Counted from the first letter of the stretch, positions 1-7,584 are shown. The stretch: 10,045 nucleotides of DNA from Euryarchaeota archaeon UBA175 (GCA_002497895.1 DAFD01000076.1:1-10045); one strand, 5' to 3'. Translations and numbers: made by a program. The notes: generated by a model not told the origin, from the letters alone.

Positions 1-20
1 CCTCCTCGCACCCTCGTCAC

Positions 21-1154
21 GTGCTCACTCGACGGTTCGTGTGCCTCGCGCTTACGGCACTCCTACTGGTTCCGATGATTGCTACTCCGGCCCTTGCCGA
101 ATGGGATGAGGATAATTGGTTGTGGAATATCATTGGGCCGGAACGCCTCGCCCTTGGTGATGAATTTGGCTGCCATGGCTACGAGGGCGTCGACATCCGT
201 GAAGACCCCCTAGTTGTCGAAGATTGTCGAGATTATCTTGTTGGATTCACCGATTCATCTCGATGGGGGCAGAATCCAGTCTCCTTCGGTCATCCAAATG
301 GTGCTGTGATGGCCGAAACGGCTACTAGCCTGCAAAATGCTGGCTTTTCCATTATTGGAGATATGATAGAAGGTGATTCTCATAGTCTCGAATTAGTCCA
401 ACGAACGACCAGTTTAGAGAAGGGACAAGCCGACTTGGAGGCTTTGGAGAATGCCGAAGCAGATTCGCTGATCAGTATCTATTGGGTTGCTCGCTGGTAT
501 GATGTGAAAATTCGTGAGGATAAGGGTGCAATCTCATTACTCGAATCACAGGATATCTGGTTCACCACATGGGGTGAGTGGCATGGACACCGTGATTCGA
601 GTGAATCATTCAACAGAATCCTAAATTCAGAACCGACCACTCAGTCATATCAGATTTCAAACTTTGATGATTCTAATTGGGATGTGCCAGGAACAGCCCT
701 ATTCGAGTGGTCTGAAGCCCCAAACCAGATTCTCTTTGATGGCGAGAGTGCCCTACTCATCCCAACCAGTCAGCGTCACCTGATAACCGGGGTCCGTCCT
801 ATCGAAGGTGGTGCCTTCATCACTGCCGCACCTGGTGTCACTATCGACCTCATCTTCGATACAGCGAATGTTTCGGTTTCCAAAACCCCACAAACAACAT
901 TCAACGGATTACACCACTCGGTTACAATCGTTGGTCATCACGTCACTAATCTCCACGAGTGGTCGTCAGATTTCTATAATTCACCCCTCAGATTTACTTG
1001 GCTTATCGAGCGCCCAGCAGCACTCGAAATGAATTGGCATCTACCAGTAATAGCAATCGCAGTCCTGATTGCTACACCAGCCACCATCAAGTGGCTGGTC
1101 GCCCGTGATCAAGAATCACAAAATGTCGGGCCCGTCGATACGGATTCTCTCTGA
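21..1154 (+). CDS. Secreted, C-terminally anchored surface protein of unknown function
   Basis: I do not recognise this 377-residue protein. A classic signal peptide is visible: basic n-region (TRR, residues 3-5), hydrophobic core to about residue 22 and a likely cut after PALA (residues 23-26). A second hydrophobic helix at about 340-360 is followed by a 17-residue polar tail, so the inferred topology is a type I surface protein with a large ectodomain outside. The ectodomain is rich in Trp and acidic residues, has two early Cys (in FGCHGY and VEDCRDY) that could form a disulfide, and a His-rich patch (LHHS, GHHV, LHEW) near the C-terminal end. No catalytic motif was found. The start is GTG at 21; the frame stays open to the left edge, so a start outside the window is possible, but the signal peptide fits GTG 21. 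Its 3' end overlaps the convergent oxidoreductase gene by 39 bases. Confidence 0.8.
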   Translation: MLTRRFVCLALTALLLVPMIATPALAEWDEDNWLWNIIGPERLALGDEFGCHGYEGVDIREDPLVVEDCRDYLVGFTDSSRWGQNPVSFGHPNGAVMAETATSLQNAGFSIIGDMIEGDSHSLELVQRTTSLEKGQADLEALENAEADSLISIYWVARWYDVKIREDKGAISLLESQDIWFTTWGEWHGHRDSSESFNRILNSEPTTQSYQISNFDDSNWDVPGTALFEWSEAPNQILFDGESALLIPTSQRHLITGVRPIEGGAFITAAPGVTIDLIFDTANVSVSKTPQTTFNGLHHSVTIVGHHVTNLHEWSSDFYNSPLRFTWLIERPAALEMNWHLPVIAIAVLIATPATIKWLVARDQESQNVGPVDTDSL

Positions 1155-2171
1155 TCGCATCATATCGACGATGTCCGAAATCACCACATCGCTGAGAACT
1201 TCAGGCGCATGAACACCTGCTGGGAGCATTTCTGGGTCTGATAGCCAAGCTTCGACGCAGCAGGCAGTAACCATCCCAGTCGTCCTTGCCATAGAATGGC
1301 CATCATCACCCCCATGGTCTTCAACTTCCCATTCAAGAATCTCCCCGTTTCTCCCTTCGGCGCGCACCTTCATCCAAGTGAATTCTGGGACTTTGTGATC
1401 GTATTCCCATTCGAGAATCAATTGATTCTCGTTTATTTCTCCTGCATCGCGCATGTCGATATATTTCTGAATATGTCCGGGCCATCGCACAGTGAATTCA
1501 GACATCTCGACCGCTGGAATTGATTTGAGAACAGAGCGTAACCCATCGGTCAGAAATGCCTCCATATCGCCATGTTCACCTGTGTCAACCATATGCCGCA
1601 GGCTCAATGCTGGAAGAACCACTTCTTCTCCATCGCGGACAACTCTCGCTGGTCGTGTGTATTCGGCAATCACGTCGATGGGTGAGAAGGGTGCCATGTA
1701 GGACCATTCGCCGAAAGGTCCGGTAGGGTTTCCACCGACCCAGACTTCGGCTTTTTGTAGAGGTCCTATTCGTCGGTCGGCGATTGCCAACAACATATTC
1801 GAAAGCCCAGGTGCGATACCAACATCCCAGAGAATTGTCGCGCCGTAATCACGTGCTTTCTCATCGTCGCGGTCTGGGGTATGAGCGCTGAAACTTAGGT
1901 CGACAACACGATATGGCGATTCAGCGAGAATTGTGGTCGCAGCATGGCCGATAGAACCTGGTAGCATATTGACTACCATATCTACTGGCCCATTTTGCTG
2001 GAAAGGCGTCATATCGTCGAAGAGGTCACAGGAGTGGGCAGTAACCCCATCAACGCCGAGGACGTTGTGTGGATGGAGGTCGTAGGCATGGACTTCGTGT
2101 CCGGCCGCAGCCAACCTCTTGACAACCCAAGCTCCGACCAAGCCCGTGCCGAGACAATGCACTACTGCCAT
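1116..2171 (-). CDS. Saccharopine dehydrogenase-family NAD(P)-dependent oxidoreductase
   Basis: This 351-residue cytosolic protein has an N-terminal Rossmann fold with the dinucleotide loop G8-T-G10-L-V-G13. Asp31 (in HAYDLHP) sits at the expected end of the second strand, which usually favours NAD over NADP. The segment DVGIAPGLSN (residues 116-125) matches the conserved D-x-G-x-x-P-G-x-x-N region at the domain junction in the saccharopine reductase, lysine 6-dehydrogenase and carboxynorspermidine dehydrogenase group. A C-terminal alpha/beta domain follows, and the length fits the family. The exact substrate cannot be read from sequence; oxidation or reductive formation of an amino-acid-derived imine is the reasonable expectation. 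ATG 2171 immediately precedes the Rossmann strand, and an AT-rich element about 25 bases upstream suggests a leaderless transcript. It diverges from trpS, and its last 13 codons including the stop lie inside the convergent surface-protein gene. There is no lysine or polyamine pathway neighbour to decide specificity. Confidence 0.85.
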   Translation of the reverse strand: MAVVHCLGTGLVGAWVVKRLAAAGHEVHAYDLHPHNVLGVDGVTAHSCDLFDDMTPFQQNGPVDMVVNMLPGSIGHAATTILAESPYRVVDLSFSAHTPDRDDEKARDYGATILWDVGIAPGLSNMLLAIADRRIGPLQKAEVWVGGNPTGPFGEWSYMAPFSPIDVIAEYTRPARVVRDGEEVVLPALSLRHMVDTGEHGDMEAFLTDGLRSVLKSIPAVEMSEFTVRWPGHIQKYIDMRDAGEINENQLILEWEYDHKVPEFTWMKVRAEGRNGEILEWEVEDHGGDDGHSMARTTGMVTACCVEAWLSDPEMLPAGVHAPEVLSDVVISDIVDMMRSERIRIDGPDIL

Positions 2172-2190
2172 GGCACGGGAAGTCCCGCTG

Positions 2191-2202
2191 AGTTATTGAT
2201 AG
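2191..2202 (-). promoter_or_regulatory. Possible TATA-like element for the oxidoreductase gene
   Basis: On the minus strand the segment reads CTATCAATAACT and is centred about 25 bases upstream of ATG 2171, the spacing expected for a leaderless archaeal transcript. No ribosome site is visible between it and the start. The match to a TATA box is only partial. Confidence 0.3.
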
Positions 2203-2270
2203 GTTCCAGTCAGCCTCGTCGCGCAATTTTATGGCGATTAGTTGATTGAGGAGAGAATTCGCGTCGGGGT

Positions 2271-3653
2271 GTGGCCGACGGCGAACGCATCGATCCTTGG
2301 TCGTCTGAGCAGTCTACAGACTATGCTCGGATTCGAGACCAATTTGGGCTAGAAGGCGTCGATGTTTCTAAACTACCAAACCCTGGGATGTTACATCGAA
2401 GGGGAATTGTCTTCGCCCATCGTGACCTCGATGTTATTCTAGGCTGCATCGAGCGTTCAGACCCATTTGGAGTCCTGACTGGATTAATGCCGAGCGGACG
2501 GATGCATCTTGGGCATTCGATGGTAATTGACCAAGTTCGCTGGTTCCAGGAACAGGGTGCTGATATCACCGTAACTGTAGCTGATCTCGAGGCTCTTGCT
2601 ACAAGGGGTACGAGCCTCGCTGAAGGTCGCGAGAATGCAATCAACGAATATGTCCACAATTACGCTGCTCTCGGGCTTGATCCGTCGAATACCAACGTCT
2701 ACTTTCAGAGTAGTCGGCCGGCGGTTCAGAGACTCGCATTCACTCTTGGCCGGCGTACGAACCTCTCGGAATTCGAGGCGATCTATGGATTCCGTGGCGA
2801 TACAAACCTAGCTCACGTTCAGGCGCCTCTTGTTCAGGCGGGCGATATCATTCATCCTCAACTCGAGGAATATGGGGGGCTGCGTCCAATCGTAGTCCCT
2901 GTTGGAGTAGATCAAGACCCTCATCTTCGGCTTACTCGTGGAATTGCCGGCAAAACCCATTGGTTCAACGTTAAACCTCGTAAAGCTGGAGGACTGACTG
3001 TTGCACTCTCAGTTCAGACCGATAATGCAGAATTATTCGGAGTGGCGCCAAATGGACGAGTTGATCGCGCTACTAGAGAGACCATATTCCAGCGATTGAA
3101 GGACAGTCTCGCTCCTATGGGTTATGCGGATTTCGTCGCTAATCCCAAACACGGAACTCTCGATATTCCTGGAGCAAATCTCAGCGATGCGGGGCAGGTC
3201 CGAATGTGCGTGCTTGCGCTAGAGCGAGAAATGGGTGGAATGGGTCTGATGCCTCCTTGCTCAACTTACCATCGTTTCGCAGTGGGTATGACTGGTGACA
3301 AGATGTCATCATCCAAGCCGCAGACGACGATTTTCATGGACGATAGCATCGAAGAGATGTCAAAGAAGGTCAAGCGGGCTTTCAGCGGCGGTCAGCCAAC
3401 AGTCGAAGAGCACCGCCGCCTCGGAGGAGATTGCTCGAAAGATGTGGCTTTCCAATATCTGCAATTCTTCTTTGAGCCAGATGATTCGGAACTTGGTCGT
3501 ATTGCTCGTGAATACGAATCAGGGCGCATGCTAGCGGGTGAAATCAAGCAGATTTGCATCGAAAGGGCGAGTGAATGGCTAACCGATTTGTCAGAGAAGC
3601 GCGATATGTGGGAAGGTCGTTTGGACGAATTCCTTGCAGCAGACGCTCTGTGA
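2271..3653 (+). CDS. trpS: Tryptophanyl-tRNA synthetase (archaeal/eukaryal type)
   Basis: This class I synthetase charges tRNA-Trp with tryptophan in the cytosol. The 460-residue product begins with the archaeal/eukaryal TrpRS N-terminal signature (IDPW at 7-10, then DYARIRDQFG, then a RRGIVFAHRD block before the catalytic fold). The HIGH-type ATP motif is H79-L-G-H82, preceded by PSGRM. The KMSKS-type loop is K344-M-S-S-S348 in the form typical of archaeal and eukaryal TrpRS. The C-terminal part is a helical anticodon-binding region ending at 3653. The start is GTG at 2271, only seven codons before the conserved IDPW, with no in-frame alternative close by. A purine run (GAGGAGAG, 2248-2255) lies upstream but is too distant to be a convincing ribosome site. 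The gene is monocistronic, divergent from the oxidoreductase and convergent with the ZPR1 gene, with 22 bases between their stops. Confidence 0.96.
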   Translation: MADGERIDPWSSEQSTDYARIRDQFGLEGVDVSKLPNPGMLHRRGIVFAHRDLDVILGCIERSDPFGVLTGLMPSGRMHLGHSMVIDQVRWFQEQGADITVTVADLEALATRGTSLAEGRENAINEYVHNYAALGLDPSNTNVYFQSSRPAVQRLAFTLGRRTNLSEFEAIYGFRGDTNLAHVQAPLVQAGDIIHPQLEEYGGLRPIVVPVGVDQDPHLRLTRGIAGKTHWFNVKPRKAGGLTVALSVQTDNAELFGVAPNGRVDRATRETIFQRLKDSLAPMGYADFVANPKHGTLDIPGANLSDAGQVRMCVLALEREMGGMGLMPPCSTYHRFAVGMTGDKMSSSKPQTTIFMDDSIEEMSKKVKRAFSGGQPTVEEHRRLGGDCSKDVAFQYLQFFFEPDDSELGRIAREYESGRMLAGEIKQICIERASEWLTDLSEKRDMWEGRLDEFLAADAL

Positions 3654-3675
3654 ACTTAGGCAACCAATGCCCAGC

Positions 3676-4281
3676 TCATTCTTGCAAATCTCTCGCATCG
3701 AATACAGGGATTTGCGGACCAGTCGCAAGCGCTGCAATTTCTTCTGTTGAAAGTTCGGCAGATTTTGCTTGATCAGAGAGAATTTGGGAATGTCCCATCG
3801 GGTCGAGCAATAGTAATTCGACACTTTCTTCTCCTTCGCGCACGCGAGAGAGATGTCCAATCAATTCTTGGCAGGCCTCAGCCTGATCGGTACCCTCTTC
3901 ACCCTCAATCATCGCTGACCTCAGAATAATGCCAATTGCATCTTCAAATCTCTTCAACACACCTTCGACATTCGAAATGTAGCCAGTTGCATTGTCTCCG
4001 GGCTCTACCTCGAGCCCCAATTCTACGATGCGCACAGTACAAGATGAGGAACGAACCACGCGCGTCGACATCTGCTCAGCTGAATTCACAGTCAGTGACC
4101 AAACACTGGGTTTCTTACCTTCTGATGGAATGAAATCGGTGCGCCTCCAGCCGCATTCATCGCACACCAAGGTCATCTCGGTGTGCTCACCGAAATAGGC
4201 AATTTCCGATGTGTGAACGGTAAGTTTCAGCCCTGCTTGACTGTGACATATTGGGCAGGGCTGCTCTATTTTACTCTCCAA
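3676..4281 (-). CDS. ZPR1-type zinc-finger protein (single domain)
   Basis: This 201-residue protein has a four-cysteine zinc finger, C9-P-I-C12 and C40-D-E-C43, with the ZPR1 hallmark of a hydrophobic/aromatic stretch (EIAYFGEHTE, residues 26-35) between the pairs and GWRRTDF directly after. The remaining residues, about 50-190, resemble the beta-rich ZPR1 body. Archaeal proteins carry one ZPR1 unit, whereas eukaryotic ZPR1 has two; eukaryotic ZPR1 acts with elongation factor eEF1A, but the archaeal role is not established. The start is TTG at 4281, supported by an excellent ribosome site, GAGGTGA, four bases upstream that overlaps the stop codon of sepF. No in-frame ATG fits the zinc finger. 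The gene is therefore almost certainly co-translated with sepF, nine bases upstream. Its stop lies 22 bases from the convergent trpS stop. Confidence 0.88.
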   Translation of the reverse strand: MESKIEQPCPICHSQAGLKLTVHTSEIAYFGEHTEMTLVCDECGWRRTDFIPSEGKKPSVWSLTVNSAEQMSTRVVRSSSCTVRIVELGLEVEPGDNATGYISNVEGVLKRFEDAIGIILRSAMIEGEEGTDQAEACQELIGHLSRVREGEESVELLLLDPMGHSQILSDQAKSAELSTEEIAALATGPQIPVFDARDLQE

Positions 4282-4285
4282 TCCC

Positions 4286-4292
4286 TCACCTC
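4286..4292 (-). promoter_or_regulatory. Strong ribosome binding site fixing the ZPR1 TTG start
   Basis: On the minus strand GAGGTGA, fully complementary to the archaeal 16S 3' end, lies four bases before TTG 4281. Its first two bases are the last two of the sepF TGA stop, which favours translational coupling of the two genes. Confidence 0.75.
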
Positions 4293-4743
4293 AGTAAGCG
4301 AATGACTCGCCCTCGGAAATATCGAAGGTGGAGGGCAGAAGAAGAAGTCTCGATTGTCCTAATCTGATGACTTCTCCGGCCATATCAGCCTCGACGAATG
4401 ATTGAATTTTGTCGACGGCCATTTTTAATTCAGTCTCGGCCGTCAATAATCTACTCATTTCGAGAATTACTATGTCTCCATCCGATAACCAATCAAGAAT
4501 GTCGGGGATACCGGTTATGTCGTCGAGCACAGCACGGTGGACTATCACATCTCCAACACCTCTGGCTACAGGAGCGTCCGCGTACAGTTCTCCAAGGTCG
4601 TGATAATCCTGGCCGGCTTCGATGGTTGCTGTCGATGCCTGCACGGGCAGGCTCGGCATCTCAATCCACCTCGGCTCGGGGCGCGTCTCCTTGGCCATGC
4701 TCACATCCGGAGTCGCGTGCTCTTTGAGCAATACGGTCCACAT
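4291..4743 (-). CDS. sepF: SepF-like cell division protein
   Basis: SepF anchors FtsZ filaments to the membrane in archaea that use FtsZ. The 150-residue product from ATG 4743 has the expected arrangement: a variable N-terminus, a spacer with YHDLGELY (about 47-54), then a compact alpha/beta SepF core at about 64-142 (strand VIVHRAV, helix ITGIPDILDWL, strand GDIVILEMS, helix ELKMAVDKIQSFV, strand EVIRLG, strand SRLLLLP). The N-terminal membrane-targeting helix would be the MWTVLLKEHA segment; this is a guess from hydrophobicity. Alternatives are TTG 4767 (eight residues longer) and ATG 4698 (MAKETRP, 15 residues shorter), the latter losing the candidate anchor. The gene leads a two-gene operon with the ZPR1 gene and diverges from psmB. 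No ftsZ is present in the window. Family assignment is by fold pattern and recalled archaeal SepF sequences, not by a search. Confidence 0.75.
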   Translation of the reverse strand: MWTVLLKEHATPDVSMAKETRPEPRWIEMPSLPVQASTATIEAGQDYHDLGELYADAPVARGVGDVIVHRAVLDDITGIPDILDWLSDGDIVILEMSRLLTAETELKMAVDKIQSFVEADMAGEVIRLGQSRLLLLPSTFDISEGESFAY

Positions 4744-4906
4744 TGTGTATCTGAATGCAAATCGCAAGGGTCGTTCGCGTTTCGGAGAAACCCAGCCAAG
4801 CAGAGTAAGCAGAGTTTAGCAAGGTTCGCTCCGTAGCCCCCCGTCGGATTGATAAGGGGCCGGATTCGAGTTGTATTCGCAGGGAACTCTCCGTGCGGTC
4901 GATCTC
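4744..4906. promoter_or_regulatory. Divergent sepF / psmB promoter region
   Basis: This 163-base spacer must hold both promoters. For psmB the best TATA-like stretch is GATTGATAAG at 4847-4856, which would place the transcript start near 4877 and so favour ATG 4907 over the in-frame TTG at 4871. It is framed by GCCCC (4836-4840) and GGGGC (4856-4860), an inverted repeat of five bases that may be chance. For sepF no convincing TATA box is visible. A nine-base tandem near-repeat, AGCAGAGTA/AGCAGAGTT, lies at 4799-4816. Confidence 0.4.
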
Positions 4907-5533
4907 ATGAATGCAGAAGCAAACGCCGTCAAGACCGGAACCAGCACCATAGGCATCACCTTCGATGGTGGTGTAGTCGTCGGTGCCGATCATCGAGCGA
5001 CTATGGGACACTTCATTGCTAACAAGAGCGTTCAGAAGTTGTTCAAGATCTCTGAGAACGTCGCATTGACTACAGCAGGGCTTGTTGGACACGCACAGTC
5101 ACTATCTCGCACACTCGCTGCCGAATTGCGATTGTATGAATTGAAGCGCAATACTCCGATGACAGTTCGTGGGGCAGCCACGCTCACTGCAAACATCCTA
5201 GTTGGCCGCCCACATTACGTCCAACTCCTAATCGTCGGAACCGATGAAGACGGTCCTAGCGTCTATTCCATCGATTCCGCCGGCGGCTCGATTCCAGACG
5301 TCTATTGCGCCACCGGATCGGGCAGTCCGTACATGTATGGTGTGCTTGAAGACCAATACAAGGACGGAATGACTGAAAATCAAGCACTCAAGGTCGCAGC
5401 CAAGGCTCTTCTGGCTTCCGCACAGCGTGATGCTGCTAGCGGAAACGGAATGGATTTGGCCGTTATAACCAAAGACAAAGGCTTCCAGCTATTGTCCGAG
5501 AGCGCGGTCACTACCTTGCTCTCCAACCTGTAA
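4907..5533 (+). CDS. psmB: Proteasome beta subunit (20S, archaeal)
   Basis: This is the catalytic beta subunit of the 20S core particle, an N-terminal threonine hydrolase that forms the two inner heptameric rings and degrades unfolded proteins fed by PAN or Cdc48-type ATPases. Starting from ATG 4907 the protein is 208 residues: an 11-residue propeptide ending KTG, then mature Thr1-Ser-Thr-Ile-Gly-Ile. Mature-numbered active-site residues are all present: Thr1, Asp17 (GADHRAT), Lys33 (SVQKLF), Ser129 in GSGSPYMYG, and the Asp/Ser of QRDAASG (Asp164, Ser167). The propeptide length resembles the short one of Thermoplasma, supporting ATG 4907 over the in-frame TTG 4871. No alpha subunit or ATPase gene lies in the window. 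It is followed after 81 bases by the aCPSF1 gene on the same strand, an arrangement known from several euryarchaea. Confidence 0.97.
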   Translation: MNAEANAVKTGTSTIGITFDGGVVVGADHRATMGHFIANKSVQKLFKISENVALTTAGLVGHAQSLSRTLAAELRLYELKRNTPMTVRGAATLTANILVGRPHYVQLLIVGTDEDGPSVYSIDSAGGSIPDVYCATGSGSPYMYGVLEDQYKDGMTENQALKVAAKALLASAQRDAASGNGMDLAVITKDKGFQLLSESAVTTLLSNL

Positions 5534-5535
5534 TC

Positions 5536-5596
5536 GAACTCCACGGCTTCGCGCCGAACCTCCTCTTTAGAGGAATTTAGGCCGAGGGTGGAGTTC
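5536..5596 (+). promoter_or_regulatory. Predicted branched RNA structure in the psmB-aCPSF1 spacer
   Basis: The spacer contains a perfect nine-base inverted repeat, GAACTCCAC (5536-5544) with GTGGAGTTC (5588-5596). It encloses two smaller hairpins: GGC/GCC around TTCGC (5545-5555), and TCCTC/GAGGA around TTTA (5561-5574). Together they form a plausible three-way junction beginning two bases after the psmB stop and ending just before the aCPSF1 ribosome site. The segment ACCTCCT (5558-5564) mimics the 16S anti-Shine-Dalgarno and could pair over five bases with GAGGT at 5603-5607. CCTC at 5596-5599 could also pair with GAGG at 5603-5606 across a TTT loop, so alternative folds could mask or free the ribosome site. 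It is not a simple terminator, as no T tract follows. The function is inferred. Confidence 0.5.
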
Positions 5597-5602
5597 CTCT
5601 TT

Positions 5603-5608
5603 GAGGTG
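5603..5608 (+). promoter_or_regulatory. Ribosome binding site of the aCPSF1 gene
   Basis: GAGGTG lies six bases before ATG 5615 and matches the archaeal Shine-Dalgarno consensus. It sits directly downstream of the predicted structure and can pair with nearby CCTC segments, so its accessibility may be controlled. Confidence 0.75.
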
Positions 5609-5614
5609 GTTTGA

Positions 5615-7531
5615 ATGAGATTGACATTGTCAGAAGTGAAACAGAGAGTATCGAAATTGATACCAGAAGATATTGACTATGAGGTCGATGTGGAAGCGGG
5701 CTCGATAGCCATAATTACGAAGCAGCCCGATGCTTTCAGCGCTCCCGGTCAATCTTTGACGGTGAAGATTGCTAAGACTGTCAAGCGGCGAGTCATCATT
5801 CGCCCGCACCCAGATATCCTTTCTGATGAGGCGACTGTGCGCCAGAAAGTCACTGAAATTATCCCGCCAGAGGCTGAAGTCCGTAACGTCTGGATTGACC
5901 CGGCTCTCTCCGAGGTCACTCTCGAATGTGACGACCCAGCCGCTGCTGTAGGTCCAAAGGGGATCAATATCAAGAATCTCAGGGACGAAGTCGGCTGGCT
6001 CATTTCGGTCGAACGAGCCCCCGCATTCGAGAGTCGAACTCAGCATGATATCCGCCGTTATCGCAAGGAACTCGCCGATGAGCGAAAGTCACTCCTACGA
6101 AAGTTTGGGACTCGCATCTACCGTCCAAAGCGTGCGGGCGAGTCTTGGGCTCGACTCACCGCCTTGGGGTCCTACCGTGAGGTTGGAAGAGCCATGCATC
6201 TTGTTACGACAAATGAGTCTCGAGTTTTGGTTGATTGTGGAGCTAAGCCAACAATGAACCGTAGTGAGGTTCAGCCCTTTTTCAACGCCCCTGAGCTTCT
6301 TCCCCTCGACAATCTCGATGCAATCGTCCTCACGCATGCACACGTAGATCACATCGCAATGTTACCGGTCCTATTCCGCTACGGTTACAGAGGACCGGTC
6401 TACTGCACCCCTCCTACGAGAGATTTGATGACTTTGTTGCAGATGGATTACATCAAGGTCGCTCAGGCTGAAGGTGTAGATCCACCTTATTCCAAGGCTG
6501 ATATCCAAGAGTGTATCAAACACGTTGTCGATATTCGCTGGGGCGATAAAACCGACATCGCACCGGATGTCAAAATCACCCTTGAAAATGCCGGGCATAT
6601 CCTTGGCTCATCGAGTGTTTACATGCAAATCGGAGAAGGGAATTCCGAACACCGATTGCTATTCTCTGGTGATATCAAATACGAACGGTCATGGCTTTTC
6701 GATGCAGCAACCGTTCGCTTCCCCAAGGTCGAGACTCTCGTCATTGAATCGACTTATGGTGGTGCTCAGGATTTCCAACCAAATCGACAGGATGCGACTC
6801 AAGAATTACAGGATTTGATCAAATTAGCTCTGTCGCGCGGCGGTAAAATATTCTGTCCAGTGTTCGCAGTAGGGCGCTCACAGGAAGTGATGATCGCTAT
6901 CGATCAACTGTTCAAGTCTGGCGAAGTAAAACCAGTCACAGTTTGGCTTGATGGGATGATCTCTGAAGCCACAGCAATTCATGCCAGTCATCCTGATTTC
7001 CTCAATCGCGATCTTCGCTCAAAGGTTCTCAGGGGTGGCGAAGAAAACCCGTTCAACTCGAGTTGGTTCCGCCAAGTCGATAGCCGGGAGCAACGAGAAT
7101 CACTGCTCTATGATCCATCTCCATGCATCGTTCTTGCAACCTCAGGGATGATGACTGGCGGCCCTATAATTGAGTACTTCAAGCACTGGGCTCCCGAGAC
7201 CAACAACACACTCTGCTTCGTTGGTTACCAAGCCTCAGGCACACTCGGTCGACGGCTACAACAAGGGCACGCCGAGGTTCCACTGATGGACAAAGGCAAG
7301 ACCCACATGGTGCCTGTCTCTTGCAATGTGGTAACTATTGACGGTTTCAGTGGGCACTCCGATCGGCGCCAACTCATGGATTACGTCAAGGCGCTAAACC
7401 CAACTCCACGCAAGATCATTTGTCATCACGGTGACCCGAAGACCTGTAATGCATTCCGCCAAGGTCTTCGCGACGAATTCCGTGTTCAGACCTATGCTCC
7501 TGCTAACCTTGAGACTCTGCGCTTGAAGTGA
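5615..7531 (+). CDS. aCPSF1 / FttA: KH-domain beta-CASP ribonuclease and termination factor
   Basis: This is the archaeal homologue of CPSF73, an endo/5'-exoribonuclease reported to act as the general transcription termination factor. The 638 residues match the family's usual length. Two N-terminal KH domains cover about 1-145, the second with GPKG (113-116) in its RNA-binding loop. The metallo-beta-lactamase core follows, with H241-A-H243-V-D245-H246, H328 in GHILGSS and D353 in FSGDIKYE. The beta-CASP insert follows from E378 in ESTYGG through PVFAVGRSQE. The final metal-site motifs are H581 in FSGHSDRR and CHHGD at 603-607. All catalytic positions look intact. The start at ATG 5615 is fixed by GAGGTG. 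It lies downstream of psmB in the same orientation, as in other euryarchaea (for example the adjacent Methanocaldococcus genes MJ1236 and MJ1237, from memory). The spacer may carry a regulatory RNA fold. Confidence 0.97.
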   Translation: MRLTLSEVKQRVSKLIPEDIDYEVDVEAGSIAIITKQPDAFSAPGQSLTVKIAKTVKRRVIIRPHPDILSDEATVRQKVTEIIPPEAEVRNVWIDPALSEVTLECDDPAAAVGPKGINIKNLRDEVGWLISVERAPAFESRTQHDIRRYRKELADERKSLLRKFGTRIYRPKRAGESWARLTALGSYREVGRAMHLVTTNESRVLVDCGAKPTMNRSEVQPFFNAPELLPLDNLDAIVLTHAHVDHIAMLPVLFRYGYRGPVYCTPPTRDLMTLLQMDYIKVAQAEGVDPPYSKADIQECIKHVVDIRWGDKTDIAPDVKITLENAGHILGSSSVYMQIGEGNSEHRLLFSGDIKYERSWLFDAATVRFPKVETLVIESTYGGAQDFQPNRQDATQELQDLIKLALSRGGKIFCPVFAVGRSQEVMIAIDQLFKSGEVKPVTVWLDGMISEATAIHASHPDFLNRDLRSKVLRGGEENPFNSSWFRQVDSREQRESLLYDPSPCIVLATSGMMTGGPIIEYFKHWAPETNNTLCFVGYQASGTLGRRLQQGHAEVPLMDKGKTHMVPVSCNVVTIDGFSGHSDRRQLMDYVKALNPTPRKIICHHGDPKTCNAFRQGLRDEFRVQTYAPANLETLRLK

Positions 7532-7584
7532 TAACTCTCTCAGGGCGTTAAGTTCACCGTTACTGAGTAAATACTCTCGGAGGC

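Noticed and set aside
4799..4816. Tandem AGCAGAGTA/AGCAGAGTT as a regulator binding site
   Set aside because: Two nine-base near-copies are too little to separate from chance without comparison.
4398..4836. Overlapping plus-strand reading frames opposite sepF
   Set aside because: They lie antisense to a gene with a recognisable fold, have no ribosome site and show no domain-like composition; they are shadows.
4871..4906. TTG start extending psmB by 12 residues
   Set aside because: ATG 4907 gives a short propeptide like that of Thermoplasma, and the TATA-like element at 4847-4856 would start transcription after 4871.
5630..6046. Minus-strand reading frame inside the aCPSF1 KH region
   Set aside because: It is antisense to clearly conserved KH domains and has no supporting start signal.
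7565..7576. GAGTA-AA-TACTC palindrome after the aCPSF1 gene
   Set aside because: The loop is only two bases and no T tract follows, so there is no support for a terminator or operator.
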